Counted from the first letter of the stretch, positions 17,675 through 26,378 are shown. The stretch is DNA of 40,133 nucleotides from Rubrivivax sp. (GCA_016789865.1 JAEUPC010000028.1:1-40133), one strand, 5' to 3'. The notes: generated by a model not told the origin, from the sequence alone. Numbers and translations: made by a program.

Positions 17675-19087
17675 ATGGGCATGCCGGCCGAGCCCTCACG
17701 TTTCGCACCTGCCGGCGCGGCGCGCGCCGCGGCGTGGACCACGCCACCGGCCGCGAACACGCCCTCGGAGGTCGAGTGCTGCTCGCGCGACGCGCTGGCC
17801 GCGCTGCAACTGGAGCGCCTGCGCGAGACGCTGCGCAACGCCTGGGACCATGTGCCATGGCAACGCGCGCGGCTGCAGGCCGCCGGCCTGCACCCCGATG
17901 CGCTGCGCTCGCCGGACGACCTGCGCCGGCTGCCGTTCATGGTCAAGGGCGACCTGCGCGAGCACTATCCGTTCGGCCTCTTCGCGCGGCCGGTGGAGCA
18001 GCTCGCGCGCATCCACGCCTCGTCGGGCACCACGGGCAAGCCCACTGTCGTGGGCTACACGCGCGGCGACCTCACCCGCTGGGCGGCGCTGATGGCGCGC
18101 TCGATGGCCGGCGCCGGCGTGCGCCCGGGCGACCTGGTGCACAACGCCTACGGCTATGGCCTCTTTACCGGCGGGCTCGGCGCGCACGCCGGCGCCGAGC
18201 ACCTGGGCTGCCCGGTGGTGCCCGTCAGTGGCGGCGGCACGGAACGCCAGGTGGCGCTGATCATGGACTTCGGGCCGCGGGTGCTGTGCGCCACGCCCTC
18301 CTACGCGCTGGCCATCGCCGAGGTCGCCGAGCAGCAAGGCGCCGACCTGCACCGCAGCCGGCTCGCCATCGGCATGTTCGGCGCCGAGCCGTGGAGCGCG
18401 GCGATGCGCCACGAGATCGAGGCGCGCCTGGGCCTGCGCGCGCACGATGTCTACGGCCTGTCGGAGATCATGGGCCCGGGCGTGGCCTGCGAGTGCGAAG
18501 CACGCGAAGGCCTGCATGGCTGGGAGGACCATTTCCTCTTCGAGCTGGTCGACCCCGACAGCGGTGAGCCGGTGGCGGAAGGCGTTGCGGGCGAGCTCGT
18601 CATCACCACACTGACCAAGGAAGCGCTGCCGATGCTGCGCTACCGCACACGCGACATCACGCGCCTGACCACCCAGCGCTGCGCCTGTGGCCGCACGCAC
18701 CTGCGCATCCTGCGCGTGGCCGGGCGCAACGACGACATGCTCATCGTGCGTGGCGTCAACGTCTACCCGTCGCAGATCGAGGCGGTGCTCGTCGGCCGGC
18801 CGGGGCTGGCACCGCATTACCAGCTGGTGATCGAGCGCGTGGGCGCACTGGACCACCTGCGCATCGAGGTCGAGGCGCTGCCCGGCTGGCCGCAAGACGG
18901 CTACGCGGCCGCGGCCCAGGACACGCGCCACCACGTCAAGTCGCTCATCGGCCTCAACGCCGACGTGGCGGTGATGGCACCCGGCACGCTGCCGCGCTCG
19001 CAGGGCAAGGCCCAACGCGTGCGCGACCTGCGTCCCGCGGCCGAAGGCGCCGGCGCCGCCACCCGAGGGCCATCCACCGAGGAATGA
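17675..19087 (+). CDS. paaK: Phenylacetate-CoA ligase (PaaK/PadJ-like)
   Basis: AMP-forming ligase of 470 residues that activates phenylacetate (and perhaps 4-hydroxyphenylacetate) to its CoA thioester, the substrate of PadBCD. ATG 17675 follows AAGGGGG by seven bases. The phosphate-binding loop is SSGTTGKP (residues 116-123). PaaK-typical segments are AWDHVPWQRARLQAAG, GYGLFTGGLGAHAGAEHLG, VYGLSEIMGPGVACEC, RYRTRDITRL and GRNDDMLIVRGVNVYPSQIE; the C-terminal LPRSQGKAQRVRD carries the catalytic lysine of the family. It begins 13 bases after padD, and its stop overlaps the first hcrC ATG. Confidence 0.93.
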   Translation: MGMPAEPSRFAPAGAARAAAWTTPPAANTPSEVECCSRDALAALQLERLRETLRNAWDHVPWQRARLQAAGLHPDALRSPDDLRRLPFMVKGDLREHYPFGLFARPVEQLARIHASSGTTGKPTVVGYTRGDLTRWAALMARSMAGAGVRPGDLVHNAYGYGLFTGGLGAHAGAEHLGCPVVPVSGGGTERQVALIMDFGPRVLCATPSYALAIAEVAEQQGADLHRSRLAIGMFGAEPWSAAMRHEIEARLGLRAHDVYGLSEIMGPGVACECEAREGLHGWEDHFLFELVDPDSGEPVAEGVAGELVITTLTKEALPMLRYRTRDITRLTTQRCACGRTHLRILRVAGRNDDMLIVRGVNVYPSQIEAVLVGRPGLAPHYQLVIERVGALDHLRIEVEALPGWPQDGYAAAAQDTRHHVKSLIGLNADVAVMAPGTLPRSQGKAQRVRDLRPAAEGAGAATRGPSTEE

Positions 19088-19560
19088 TGATGCGCGCCAA
19101 GCTGATCGAACTGCAGGTCAATGGCCGCGCGCACGCGGTGGCCGCCACCGAAGGCGTGCTGCTGCTGGACGTGCTGCGCGAGACGCTGCGCCTGACCGGC
19201 ACCAAACAGGGCTGCGACGGCGGCGAATGCGGCGCCTGCACCGTGCTGGTCGACGGCCAGCCGCGGCTGGCCTGCATCACGCTGGCCGCCAGCGTGCAGG
19301 GCCGCGCGATCGAGACCATCGAGGCGCTGGCCACGCAGGGGCGCCTCGCGGCGCTGCAGCGCGCCTTCCACGAAAAGCTCGGCGCGCAGTGCGGCTTCTG
19401 CACGCCGGGCATGGTGATGGCCGCCGAAGCGCTGCTGCGCGAGGTGCCGCGGCCCAGCGATGCGCAGGTGCGCGAGGCGCTGGCCGGCAACCTGTGCCGC
19501 TGCACCGGTTACGTGAAGATCGTCGAGGCGGTGCTCTGCGCCGCGGGAGAGCCCCCATGA
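19084..19560 (+). CDS. hcrC: 4-Hydroxybenzoyl-CoA reductase [2Fe-2S] subunit HcrC
   Basis: Small subunit, 158 residues, of the xanthine-oxidase-family reductase that removes the para-hydroxyl group of 4-hydroxybenzoyl-CoA, giving benzoyl-CoA. Two [2Fe-2S] clusters are fully visible: plant-type Cys44, Cys49, Cys52, Cys64 (GCDGGECGACTVLVDG) and the second cluster Cys103, Cys106, Cys138, Cys140 (CGFCTPG and NLCRCTGY). Three consecutive ATG codons at 19084, 19087 and 19090 make the exact start uncertain. The first overlaps the paaK stop. The downstream hcrA start overlaps its stop by four bases. Confidence 0.93.
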   Translation: MMMRAKLIELQVNGRAHAVAATEGVLLLDVLRETLRLTGTKQGCDGGECGACTVLVDGQPRLACITLAASVQGRAIETIEALATQGRLAALQRAFHEKLGAQCGFCTPGMVMAAEALLREVPRPSDAQVREALAGNLCRCTGYVKIVEAVLCAAGEPP

Positions 19561-21989
19561 AGGGTAGACACGACGCGACTCCGCTGCGCGAGCCGGCGCC
19601 ACCCACGCACTCGGTGGGCCGCGCGCAGCCGCTGATAGACGGCATCGAGAAGGTGACGGGCCGCGCGCGCTACACCGCCGACCTCCCTTTCGCCGGCGCG
19701 CTGGTCGGCCGCATCGGCCGCAGCCCGGTGGCGCATGGCGTCATCCGCCGCATCGACGCCGCTGCGGCGCTGGCGCTGCCGGGCGTGCGTGCGGTGATCA
19801 CCGGCGAGGACTTCGCCGCGCCGTACGGCGTGATCCCGATCGCGCAGAACGAATGGCCGCTGGCGCGCGGCAAGGTGCGCTACCGCGGTGAGCCGCTCTT
19901 TGCGGTGGCGGCCGACGACGAGGCCAGTGCCGCCGCTGCGCTGGCCGCGGTGCGCTTCGAGATCGACCCGCTGCCGGCGCTGTTCGACACCGAGGCCGCG
20001 CGCGCGCCCGACGCGGTGCAACTGCACGACGACAAGCCCGGCAACGTCGAGCGCCGCGTCGAGCAGGACTTCGGCGATGTCGAGGCCGGCTTCGCCGCCG
20101 CCGACCTCGTGCTCGAGCGCGAATACGACTGCGCCGAGGTGTCGCACGGCCAGATCGAACTCAACGCCACCGTCGCCGAGTGGAACGCCGAGACGTCGCA
20201 GCTCACCGTGCACTCGGTGACGCAGGTGCCGTACTACCTGCACCTCACGCTGGCGCGCACGCTGGCGCTGCCCACCGAGGCGATCCGCGTCGTCAAGCCG
20301 TTCGTCGGCGGCGGCTTCGGGCACCGCGTCGAGCCGCTGAACTTCGAGATGGTCACCGCGGCGCTGGCGCGCGCCGCCGGCGGCACCGTGAAGCTGCAGT
20401 GCACGCGCGAGGACTCGTTTCTCACCCATCGCGCGCGGCCGGCCAGCCGCATCCGGCTCAAGCTCGGGTTGAAGAACAGCGGCGAGATCACCGCCGTGGA
20501 CGCCGAGGTGGTGCAGCGCGGCGGCGCCTATGCCGGCTACGGCCTCGTCACCATCCTGTACGCCGGTGCGCTGCTGCACGCGCTGTACCGCGTGGGCGCG
20601 GTGCGCTGCCGCGGCTGGCGCGTCTACACCAACCTGCCGCCGTGCGGCGCGATGCGCGGGCATGGTGCGGTCAACGTGCGCTTCGCCTTCGAGTCGCTGC
20701 TGGACGAGATGGGGCAGCGGCTGGGCCTCGATCCCTTTGCGCTGCGGCGCGCCAACCTCATCGCGCCGCCGTACCGCACGCTCAACGACCTGCAGGTCAA
20801 CTCGTACGGCCTGCCGCAATGCCTCGAAGCGGTGGAGCTTGCCAGCGGCTGGAAGCATCGGCACGGCCGGCTGCCGAAGACGGGCCCGGTGCGCCGCGGC
20901 CTGGGCATGGCCTGCTCGCACTACGTCTCGGGCTCGGCCAAGCCGGTGCACTGGAGCGGCGAGCCGCATGCCGTCATCCACCTCAAGCTCGACTTCGACG
21001 GCAGCATCACCGTGCTCACCGGCGCGGCCGACATCGGCCAGGGCTCGTCGACGCTGCTCGCGCAGGTGGTGGCCGAGGTGCTGCTGCTGCCGATGGCGCG
21101 CATCCGCGTCGTCGCCGCCGACAGCGCGCTCACGCCCAAGGACAACGGCTCGTACTCGTCGCGCGTGTCGTTCATGGTCGGCAACGCGGCGCTGCGCGCC
21201 GCCCAGGCGTTGAAGCGCGTGCTCGTCGAGGCGGCGGCAAGGAAGCTGGAAGCCGCCGCCGACGACATCGAGTGGCGGGGCGAGAGCTGCGTCGTTGCCG
21301 GCACCGACCGCGGCTTGCACTTCGCCGAGGTGGTGCGCGCGGCGCTGGCCGACACCGGCACGCTCACCACCCAGGGCACCTGGTCGACGCCGCCCCAGAC
21401 GCAAGGCGGCAGCTTCCGCGGTGCCGCGGTCGGCTCCACCGCCGGCTTCTCCTACGCGGCGCAGGTGGTGGAGGTCGAGGTCGACGAGGACACCGGCAGC
21501 GTGCGCGTGCTGCATTGCTGGACCGCGCACGACTGCGGCCGCGCGATCAACCCGCTGGCCGTGGCGGGCCAGGTGCAAGGTGCGGTGTGGATGGGCATCG
21601 GCCAGGCGCTGAGCGAGGAGAACAGCTACCACGAAGGCCTGCCCCTGCGCGCCAACTTCCTCGACTACCGCATGCCCACGGCGCTGGACTCGCCGCCGAT
21701 CGACGTGACGCTGATCGAGAGCCGCGACCCGCTGGGCCCCTTCGGCGCGAAGGAAGCCAGCGAAGGCGGCATCCACAGCGTGCCGCCGGCGCTGGCCGCG
21801 GCAGTCCACGATGCGGTCGGCCTGCGCGTTCGCGCGCTGCCGATCACGCCCGACCGGCTGCTCGAAGCGCTGGTCGAGAAGCGGCGCGAAGAGCAGCGCG
21901 AGCGCCAACGTGAAGCGCGGCGGCCGAGCGGGCAAGCGCCCTCGGGCCGCCCCGCCTTCCCTGCCACCCCCCGCACGGAGGTGCGCTGA
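19557..21989 (+). CDS. hcrA: 4-Hydroxybenzoyl-CoA reductase molybdenum subunit HcrA
   Basis: Catalytic molybdenum (cytosine dinucleotide) subunit, 810 residues. Family motifs in order are KVTGRARYTADL near residue 32, FVGGGFGHRVEP near 254, GAMRGHGAVNVRFAFE near 363, GAADIGQGSSTLLAQV near 487 and GPFGAKEASEGG near 728, which holds the active-site glutamate. The enzyme reduces 4-hydroxybenzoyl-CoA with ferredoxin electrons. The last 35 residues are an Arg/Glu-rich then Pro/Ser-rich extension (RREEQRERQREARRPSGQAPSGRP) that looks additional to the family core. Start and stop overlap both neighbours, so the three subunits are translationally coupled. Confidence 0.93.
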   Translation: MKGRHDATPLREPAPPTHSVGRAQPLIDGIEKVTGRARYTADLPFAGALVGRIGRSPVAHGVIRRIDAAAALALPGVRAVITGEDFAAPYGVIPIAQNEWPLARGKVRYRGEPLFAVAADDEASAAAALAAVRFEIDPLPALFDTEAARAPDAVQLHDDKPGNVERRVEQDFGDVEAGFAAADLVLEREYDCAEVSHGQIELNATVAEWNAETSQLTVHSVTQVPYYLHLTLARTLALPTEAIRVVKPFVGGGFGHRVEPLNFEMVTAALARAAGGTVKLQCTREDSFLTHRARPASRIRLKLGLKNSGEITAVDAEVVQRGGAYAGYGLVTILYAGALLHALYRVGAVRCRGWRVYTNLPPCGAMRGHGAVNVRFAFESLLDEMGQRLGLDPFALRRANLIAPPYRTLNDLQVNSYGLPQCLEAVELASGWKHRHGRLPKTGPVRRGLGMACSHYVSGSAKPVHWSGEPHAVIHLKLDFDGSITVLTGAADIGQGSSTLLAQVVAEVLLLPMARIRVVAADSALTPKDNGSYSSRVSFMVGNAALRAAQALKRVLVEAAARKLEAAADDIEWRGESCVVAGTDRGLHFAEVVRAALADTGTLTTQGTWSTPPQTQGGSFRGAAVGSTAGFSYAAQVVEVEVDEDTGSVRVLHCWTAHDCGRAINPLAVAGQVQGAVWMGIGQALSEENSYHEGLPLRANFLDYRMPTALDSPPIDVTLIESRDPLGPFGAKEASEGGIHSVPPALAAAVHDAVGLRVRALPITPDRLLEALVEKRREEQRERQREARRPSGQAPSGRPAFPATPRTEVR

Positions 21990-22972
21990 TGCTGCCCGCC
22001 GGCGAACTGGAACTGCTGCGCCCCACCACCCTCGAGGACGCGGCGGCGCTGCTGCTGCGCCCGCGCGCGCGCCTGGTGGCCGGCGGCACCGACCTGCTGC
22101 CCAACCTGCGCCGCGGCATCGGCACGCCGAGGTGGCTGGTGGATCTCGGCGCCATCGAAGGCTTTGATGCCGTGCGCGAAGACGGAGAAGGCCTGCGCCT
22201 GGGTGCCGGCCTCACCCTGTCGGCGTTGATCCGCCGCGCGCAGGCCACCGACCTGGCCGAGGTCTGGCCGGCGTTGGTGCATGCCGCCTCGCAGGTGGCC
22301 GGCCCCGGCCACCGCAGCGCGGCCACGGTGGGCGGCAATCTGTGCCAGGACACGCGCTGCATCTACTACAACCAGAGCGCGTGGTGGCGGCAGGCCAACG
22401 AGCACTGCCTGAAGCACGAGGGCACCACCTGCCACGTCGCGCCGCAAGGCCAGCGCTGCCACGCCGCCTACGCCGGCGACCTGGCGCCGGCGCTGATCGC
22501 CTACGGCGCGACGGTGGAGCTGGTGAGCCTGGAGGGCCGACGCACGCTGCCGCTGGCCGAGCTGTACCGCGACGACGGCGCCGCGCACCTGACGATGGCG
22601 CCCCACGAGCTGCTGGCCAGCGTGTGGCTGCCCCGCCCGGCCGCCGGCAGCGCGAGCGCGTATCGCAAGATGCGCTCACGCGCTGCGATGGACTTCCCGC
22701 TGGCCGGCGTGGCCATGGTGCTGCGGCTGCGGCAAGGCACGATCGCCGAGTTGGCGGTGGGTGTGAGCGGCACCAACTCGCACCCCGTGCGGCTGCAAGG
22801 CACCGAAACGCTGCTGGGCCAGGCGCCCGGCGAGGAGGCCGCGCGCGCACTCGGCAAGCTGGTCGCCAAGCAGGTGAGCCCCATGCGCAGCACCGTCACG
22901 GCGGCGCATTACCGCCGGCTGGTGGCGGCGACGGCGGCCGAGCGCCTGCTGCGGGAGCTGGCCTCGCGATGA
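21989..22972 (+). CDS. hcrB: 4-Hydroxybenzoyl-CoA reductase FAD/[4Fe-4S] subunit HcrB
   Basis: FAD-binding subunit of 327 residues. The FAD motifs are AGGTDLLPNLRRG and GHRSAATVGGNLCQD. The diagnostic extra loop of HcrB is present: Cys124, Cys140, Cys148 and Cys157 have spacings 15, 7 and 8, the same as Cys122/138/146/155 that bind the extra [4Fe-4S] cluster in the Thauera aromatica enzyme. This loop separates true 4-hydroxybenzoyl-CoA reductases from ordinary xanthine or CO dehydrogenase medium subunits, so it is the strongest evidence for the whole hcrCAB assignment. Start and stop overlap hcrA and the ligase gene. Confidence 0.95.
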   Translation: MLPAGELELLRPTTLEDAAALLLRPRARLVAGGTDLLPNLRRGIGTPRWLVDLGAIEGFDAVREDGEGLRLGAGLTLSALIRRAQATDLAEVWPALVHAASQVAGPGHRSAATVGGNLCQDTRCIYYNQSAWWRQANEHCLKHEGTTCHVAPQGQRCHAAYAGDLAPALIAYGATVELVSLEGRRTLPLAELYRDDGAAHLTMAPHELLASVWLPRPAAGSASAYRKMRSRAAMDFPLAGVAMVLRLRQGTIAELAVGVSGTNSHPVRLQGTETLLGQAPGEEAARALGKLVAKQVSPMRSTVTAAHYRRLVAATAAERLLRELASR

Positions 22973-24636
22973 ACGCCGCCGAGCTGCTGCTGCGGCCTGC
23001 GGGCCCGCGCGGCGATGCCGGCATCGCGATCGAATGTGAAGGCGAGCGCGTCTCGCGCGGCGAGCTGCGCGAGCGTGTCGCACGGCTGGCCGGTGCGTGG
23101 CGCCGGCTCGGCCTGCGGCCGGGCGGCGTGGTGGCCGTGCGGCTCACCGACGGCATCGGCTGGGTCGAAGCCTGGCTGTCGGTGATCTGGGCCGGCGGCG
23201 TGGCCGTGGGCGTGAACCCCCGGCTGCCGGCCGACGAGTGGCGCGCCGCCTGCGAGGAATCCGGCTTCTCGTTCGTGGTCGGCGACGTGGCCGACCTGGC
23301 CTGCATGGCCGACACGGCCGGCACGGGCGACCCGGGCAGCCCGGCCGGTACCGGCAACGCGGGCAGCGCCATCGGTGCAGGCGATGTGGGCAGCGCGCCC
23401 GACGCGGTTTGCACAGGCCACGCAGCGGGTGCTGCCGATGCCGCCGCGCCCGGATCGACGCCCGCCCCGACCCTCGACCTCGCGACGCTGCGCGCCGCCG
23501 CCGGCGCGCCGATCGAGCCGCTGCCCCGGCGCGAGGACGACCCGATGCTGTGGGTGCACTCGTCGGGCACGTCCGGCCGGCCGAAGGCCGTGGTGCATGC
23601 CCACCGCGCGGCGAACCACATCGCGCAAATCTCGGCCGAGCGGCTGGGCCTGACGGGCGACGATCGGCTCTTCGCCAGCTCGCGTCTGTTCTTCACCTAC
23701 CCGCTGGTCAACGGCCTGCTGACCGGCCTGCGCCTGGGCGCCACGCTGCTGATCGACCCGCGCTGGCCCACGGCGGCTGGCGTAGCGGCCTTCGTGGGCG
23801 AACACCGGCCGAGCGTGCTGTTCTCGGTGCCTTCGCTGTATCGCGGCCTGCTTCACGATGGGCACGAAGGCCACGACGGGCACGCCGCCACGTTGCGCGG
23901 CTCGTCGCTGCGCCAGGCGGTATCGGCCGGCGAGGCCTTGCCGGTGCGGCTGCGCGAGCAGTGGCGGGCCACCACCGGCGTGCCGCTGTGGGACGGCTGG
24001 GGCACTTCGGAAACGCTGGTGCTGGCGCTCACCGCGGCGCCCGACGAACCGCAGCTGTCGCCGTCGCCGGGCGTGCAGGTGCGGCCCGCGGACGAGCGGG
24101 CCGCCGCCGCGGGTGAACCGACGCGGCTGCTGCTGGGCTGCCCGACGCTGGCGCTGGGCTACCACCGGCGGCCGGCCGCCGACGCCGAGAGCTTTCGCGA
24201 CGGCCGCTTCTGCCCGGCGGACCTCTTCGTGCGCGAAGGGACCGGGTGGCGCTTCGCCGGCCGCGAGGACTCGCTGGTCAAGCAGCGCGGCCGCTGGGTC
24301 GACCTCGCGCAGCTGGAGGAACAGCTGACCGCCGGCGTGCGCGGCCTGCGCGAGGCGGCGCTGGCCTGCACTGAAGACGCCGACGGTCTGAGCGAACTGC
24401 AGCTGTACTACGTGGCGGCCGACCTGTCGGGCGACACCGTGGCGGCCGTGCGCTCGCGGCTGGCCGAACGCGTGCGCGCGCTGCCGCCCCATCAACGGCC
24501 GACGCGGCTGGCAGCCCTCGAGGCGCTGCCGCGCACGCCCACTGGCAAGCTGCTGCGCCGCGCGCTGGGCACGAGCCGCGAGGTGGCGGCGCCGGCGTCC
24601 GCGGCGCCGGCCGGGGCCGCGGTGCGGACCTCTTGA
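22969..24636 (+). CDS. Aryl-CoA ligase, benzoate/4-hydroxybenzoate-CoA ligase type
   Basis: AMP-forming acyl-CoA ligase of 555 residues, starting in an ATGA overlap with hcrB. Adenylation motifs are WVHSSGTSGRPKAVVHAH near residue 189, the FTYPLVNGL segment typical of benzoate-CoA ligases, GWGTSET near 343, GREDSLVKQRGRWVDLAQLEE near 430 and the catalytic lysine in PRTPTGKLLRR near 520. Position after hcrCAB suggests 4-hydroxybenzoate-CoA ligase, supplying the HcrCAB substrate; benzoate is the alternative. Residues about 113-167 are a low-complexity Ala/Gly/Thr/Ser insertion, absent from the family core, between the GFSFVVGD strand and the phosphate-binding loop. The C-terminal 16 residues are also Ala-rich. 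Confidence 0.85.
   Translation: MNAAELLLRPAGPRGDAGIAIECEGERVSRGELRERVARLAGAWRRLGLRPGGVVAVRLTDGIGWVEAWLSVIWAGGVAVGVNPRLPADEWRAACEESGFSFVVGDVADLACMADTAGTGDPGSPAGTGNAGSAIGAGDVGSAPDAVCTGHAAGAADAAAPGSTPAPTLDLATLRAAAGAPIEPLPRREDDPMLWVHSSGTSGRPKAVVHAHRAANHIAQISAERLGLTGDDRLFASSRLFFTYPLVNGLLTGLRLGATLLIDPRWPTAAGVAAFVGEHRPSVLFSVPSLYRGLLHDGHEGHDGHAATLRGSSLRQAVSAGEALPVRLREQWRATTGVPLWDGWGTSETLVLALTAAPDEPQLSPSPGVQVRPADERAAAAGEPTRLLLGCPTLALGYHRRPAADAESFRDGRFCPADLFVREGTGWRFAGREDSLVKQRGRWVDLAQLEEQLTAGVRGLREAALACTEDADGLSELQLYYVAADLSGDTVAAVRSRLAERVRALPPHQRPTRLAALEALPRTPTGKLLRRALGTSREVAAPASAAPAGAAVRTS
23307..23468 (+). repeat. Low-complexity in-frame insertion in the aryl-CoA ligase gene
   Basis: Degenerate short repeats built on GGCACGGGC, GGCAGC and GGCAACGCG encode repeated GTGDPGS, GTGNAGS and GAGDVGS units. 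The segment looks like an expanded linker, with more variation between units than the Rrf2 and oxidoreductase repeats, so it may be older. Confidence 0.65.
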
Positions 24637-24668
24637 CGACGCGCACCGGCGCACCCGACGGCCGGCGA

Positions 24669-24724
24669 TTGACCTGCGACAAGGCTGGATGGGCCGGCCG
24701 CACCTATTCTGGTATCGTCATACC
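24669..24724 (+). promoter_or_regulatory. Hemerythrin promoter: FNR-like half-consensus box, -10 element and GGTAT-N4-ATACC operator
   Basis: TTGAC-CTGC-GACAA (24669-24682) matches the FNR consensus at 7 of 10 positions. Its centre at -41.5 predicts transcription from about 24717, which puts TATTCT (24705-24710) exactly at -12 to -7. The perfect inverted repeat GGTAT-CGTC-ATACC (24711-24724) then covers the start site, where a bound repressor would block transcription. ATTCTGGTAT at 24706-24715 resembles the site before livK. The regulator is not known. Confidence 0.5.
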
Positions 24725-24743
24725 GATTTAAGGCACCACCCCC

Positions 24744-25223
24744 ATGTCTTCTGCCCGCCACGTCTGCCAGGTGCTCGACGAGGAACACCGCGCCACGCTC
24801 GACCTGCTCGCCCGCGTGCGCCGCGCCGCGGTCGACCCGGAACCGGCGGCCCTCGCCGCCATCGCCCCCGGTCTGGCGCGCGCACTGACGCTGGAGATCG
24901 GACGCCACTTCGACTTCGAAGAGCAGCAGCTCTTCCCGCGCCTGCATGAAGGCGGCGCCGGCGATCTGGCCGCGCTGCTGCTCGAGGAACACCACACTTT
25001 GCGCGCCGTGGCCGACGAGCTGCTCGCCCCGGCGCGCCGCCTGGCCGCGGGCCAGCCGCTGTCGGCCGACGCAGTGACCTCGATGCGCCGCGCCGCGCTG
25101 GAGTGGGTGGAGCGGCTCGAGGCGCATGTCCACAAGGAGACGCTGGCGCTGCTGCCCGAGCTCGAGCGCGTGCTCGACGTGGCCAGCGACGCCGAGCTCG
25201 CGATGGCCTACGCGGCGCAGTAG
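24744..25223 (+). CDS. Hemerythrin HHE-domain protein
   Basis: Cytoplasmic four-helix di-iron protein of 159 residues. Probable iron ligands are His15 (DEEHRAT), His55 and Glu59 (HFDFEE), His83 or His84 (EEHHTLR), and His128 and Glu132 (HVHKE), the complete hemerythrin set. It lacks the N-terminal ScdA domain of YtfE/RIC repair proteins, so it is a short form. Such proteins in denitrifiers respond to NO or oxygen and may repair Fe-S clusters or buffer NO or oxygen. Its own promoter region with an FNR-like box and a palindromic operator supports a redox or NO-responsive role. Confidence 0.88.
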   Translation: MSSARHVCQVLDEEHRATLDLLARVRRAAVDPEPAALAAIAPGLARALTLEIGRHFDFEEQQLFPRLHEGGAGDLAALLLEEHHTLRAVADELLAPARRLAAGQPLSADAVTSMRRAALEWVERLEAHVHKETLALLPELERVLDVASDAELAMAYAAQ

Positions 25224-25266
25224 GCGCCGCCGGCGCAAGCCCAGCCTACGAAAGGGAACCAGGTCC

Positions 25267-26343
25267 ATGATGTCGCCGACGACCCCCACCGCGGCGGCTG
25301 CGCAGCCGCCGCACGCCGCCACTGCTGCGTTCCAGGTCCGCGCGCTGGCCGCCTCGGACTTCGAAGCCGTGGTCGCCATCGACGCCACGGTGCAGGGCCG
25401 CACCCGCCGCAGCTACATCGAGCGGCGGCTTGCCGCGGCACTGCGCGAACCATCGCTGCACGCGCAGTTCGCGGCCACCGGCGCCGACGGCGTGGCCGGC
25501 TTCATGCTGGCGCGCGTGCTGGCCGGCGAATTCGGCCGCACGCGGCGCACGCTGCGGCTGGAGATGATGGGCGTGCGGCCGGAGTGCCGCGGCGCCGGCG
25601 CCGGGCACCAGCTGTTCGAGGCGCTGGCCGCCTGGGCGCGCCGGCACGGCGTGGCCGAGGTGCGCAGCACCGCGCAATGGCGCGACCACGACATCCTCGC
25701 CTTCTTCGACGCGCTGGGCTTCGAGCTCGCCGCCGAGCAAGTCGTGCAAGGCAGCGTCGAGGGCGGTGCCTACCACGCCGGCCGCGACGCGGCGCCGCCG
25801 GCCGCCGAGGAGGACGACGGCAACGAGCCGCCGCGCGAGATCGACTATGCGCGCCTCGAAGCCGAGGGCGGCAACGACCATGATCGTCATTCCCGCCATG
25901 CGCGCGACGCCGCCGACGTGCGCACCATGACGGCGGCCGACCTGGACGCCATCGTGCGCATCGATCGCCGCCTCACCGGGCACGACCGGCGTGCGTACAT
26001 CGCCGCGCGGCTGGACGAGGCGCTGGCGGAGTCGGGCGTTCGCGTCTCGCTGGTGGCGTGCAGCGACGGGCAGCCGGTGGGCTACCTGATGGCGCGCGCC
26101 GATCTCGGCGACTACGGCCGCACCGAACCGGTGGCGGTGATCGACACGCTGGGCGTGGACCCCGGCTTCGAGCACCGCGGCCTCGGCCGCGCGCTGATGT
26201 CGCAACTGTTCGCCAACCTCGGCGCGCTGCGCGTCGAGCGTGTGGAGACGGTGGCGCCGTTCCACGACCTGCCGCTGCTGGGCTTTCTCGCCGCCACCGG
26301 GTTCGAACCCGGGCAGCGCCTGTCGTTCGTGCGCAGAATCTGA
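25267..26343 (+). CDS. Tandem GNAT-domain protein
   Basis: 358-residue protein with two GNAT acetyltransferase domains, start ATG 25267 (or 25270). Domain 1 spans about residues 22-165, with motif A VRPECRGAGAGHQLF. Domain 2 spans about 215-358, with motif A VDPGFEHRGLGRALM. The linker (about 175-212) is acidic and Gly/Pro-rich. Each domain begins with a similar element (DFEAVVAIDATVQGRTRRSYIERRL and DLDAIVRIDRRLTGHDRRAYIAARL), also found in the GNAT at 7455-7955. The duplication is therefore local to this lineage. Substrates are unknown. It lies 43 bases after the hemerythrin gene and probably shares its transcript. Confidence 0.85.
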   Translation: MMSPTTPTAAAAQPPHAATAAFQVRALAASDFEAVVAIDATVQGRTRRSYIERRLAAALREPSLHAQFAATGADGVAGFMLARVLAGEFGRTRRTLRLEMMGVRPECRGAGAGHQLFEALAAWARRHGVAEVRSTAQWRDHDILAFFDALGFELAAEQVVQGSVEGGAYHAGRDAAPPAAEEDDGNEPPREIDYARLEAEGGNDHDRHSRHARDAADVRTMTAADLDAIVRIDRRLTGHDRRAYIAARLDEALAESGVRVSLVACSDGQPVGYLMARADLGDYGRTEPVAVIDTLGVDPGFEHRGLGRALMSQLFANLGALRVERVETVAPFHDLPLLGFLAATGFEPGQRLSFVRRI

Positions 26344-26348
26344 GTCAG

Positions 26349-26360
26349 CCCCTCGAGGGG
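26349..26360. repeat. Perfect 12-bp palindrome CCCCTCGAGGGG
   Basis: Lies in the 35-base gap between the tandem-GNAT and DUF59 genes. It shares CTCGAGGGG with the padC 3' repeat. It may be a remnant of a dispersed GC-rich element or a weak internal processing or termination hairpin. Confidence 0.45.
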
Positions 26361-26378
26361 ACGGGACGCGGCCGCCGC

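Noticed and set aside
19084-22972. Carbon monoxide or xanthine dehydrogenase instead of HcrCAB
   Set aside because: The medium subunit has the HcrB-specific four-cysteine loop with the exact spacing of the Thauera enzyme, and the gene neighbours are aromatic-acid genes.
24711-24724. NorR binding site
   Set aside because: NorR sites are GGT-N7-ACC; here the spacing is GGT-N8-ACC, and no NorR gene is present in the window.
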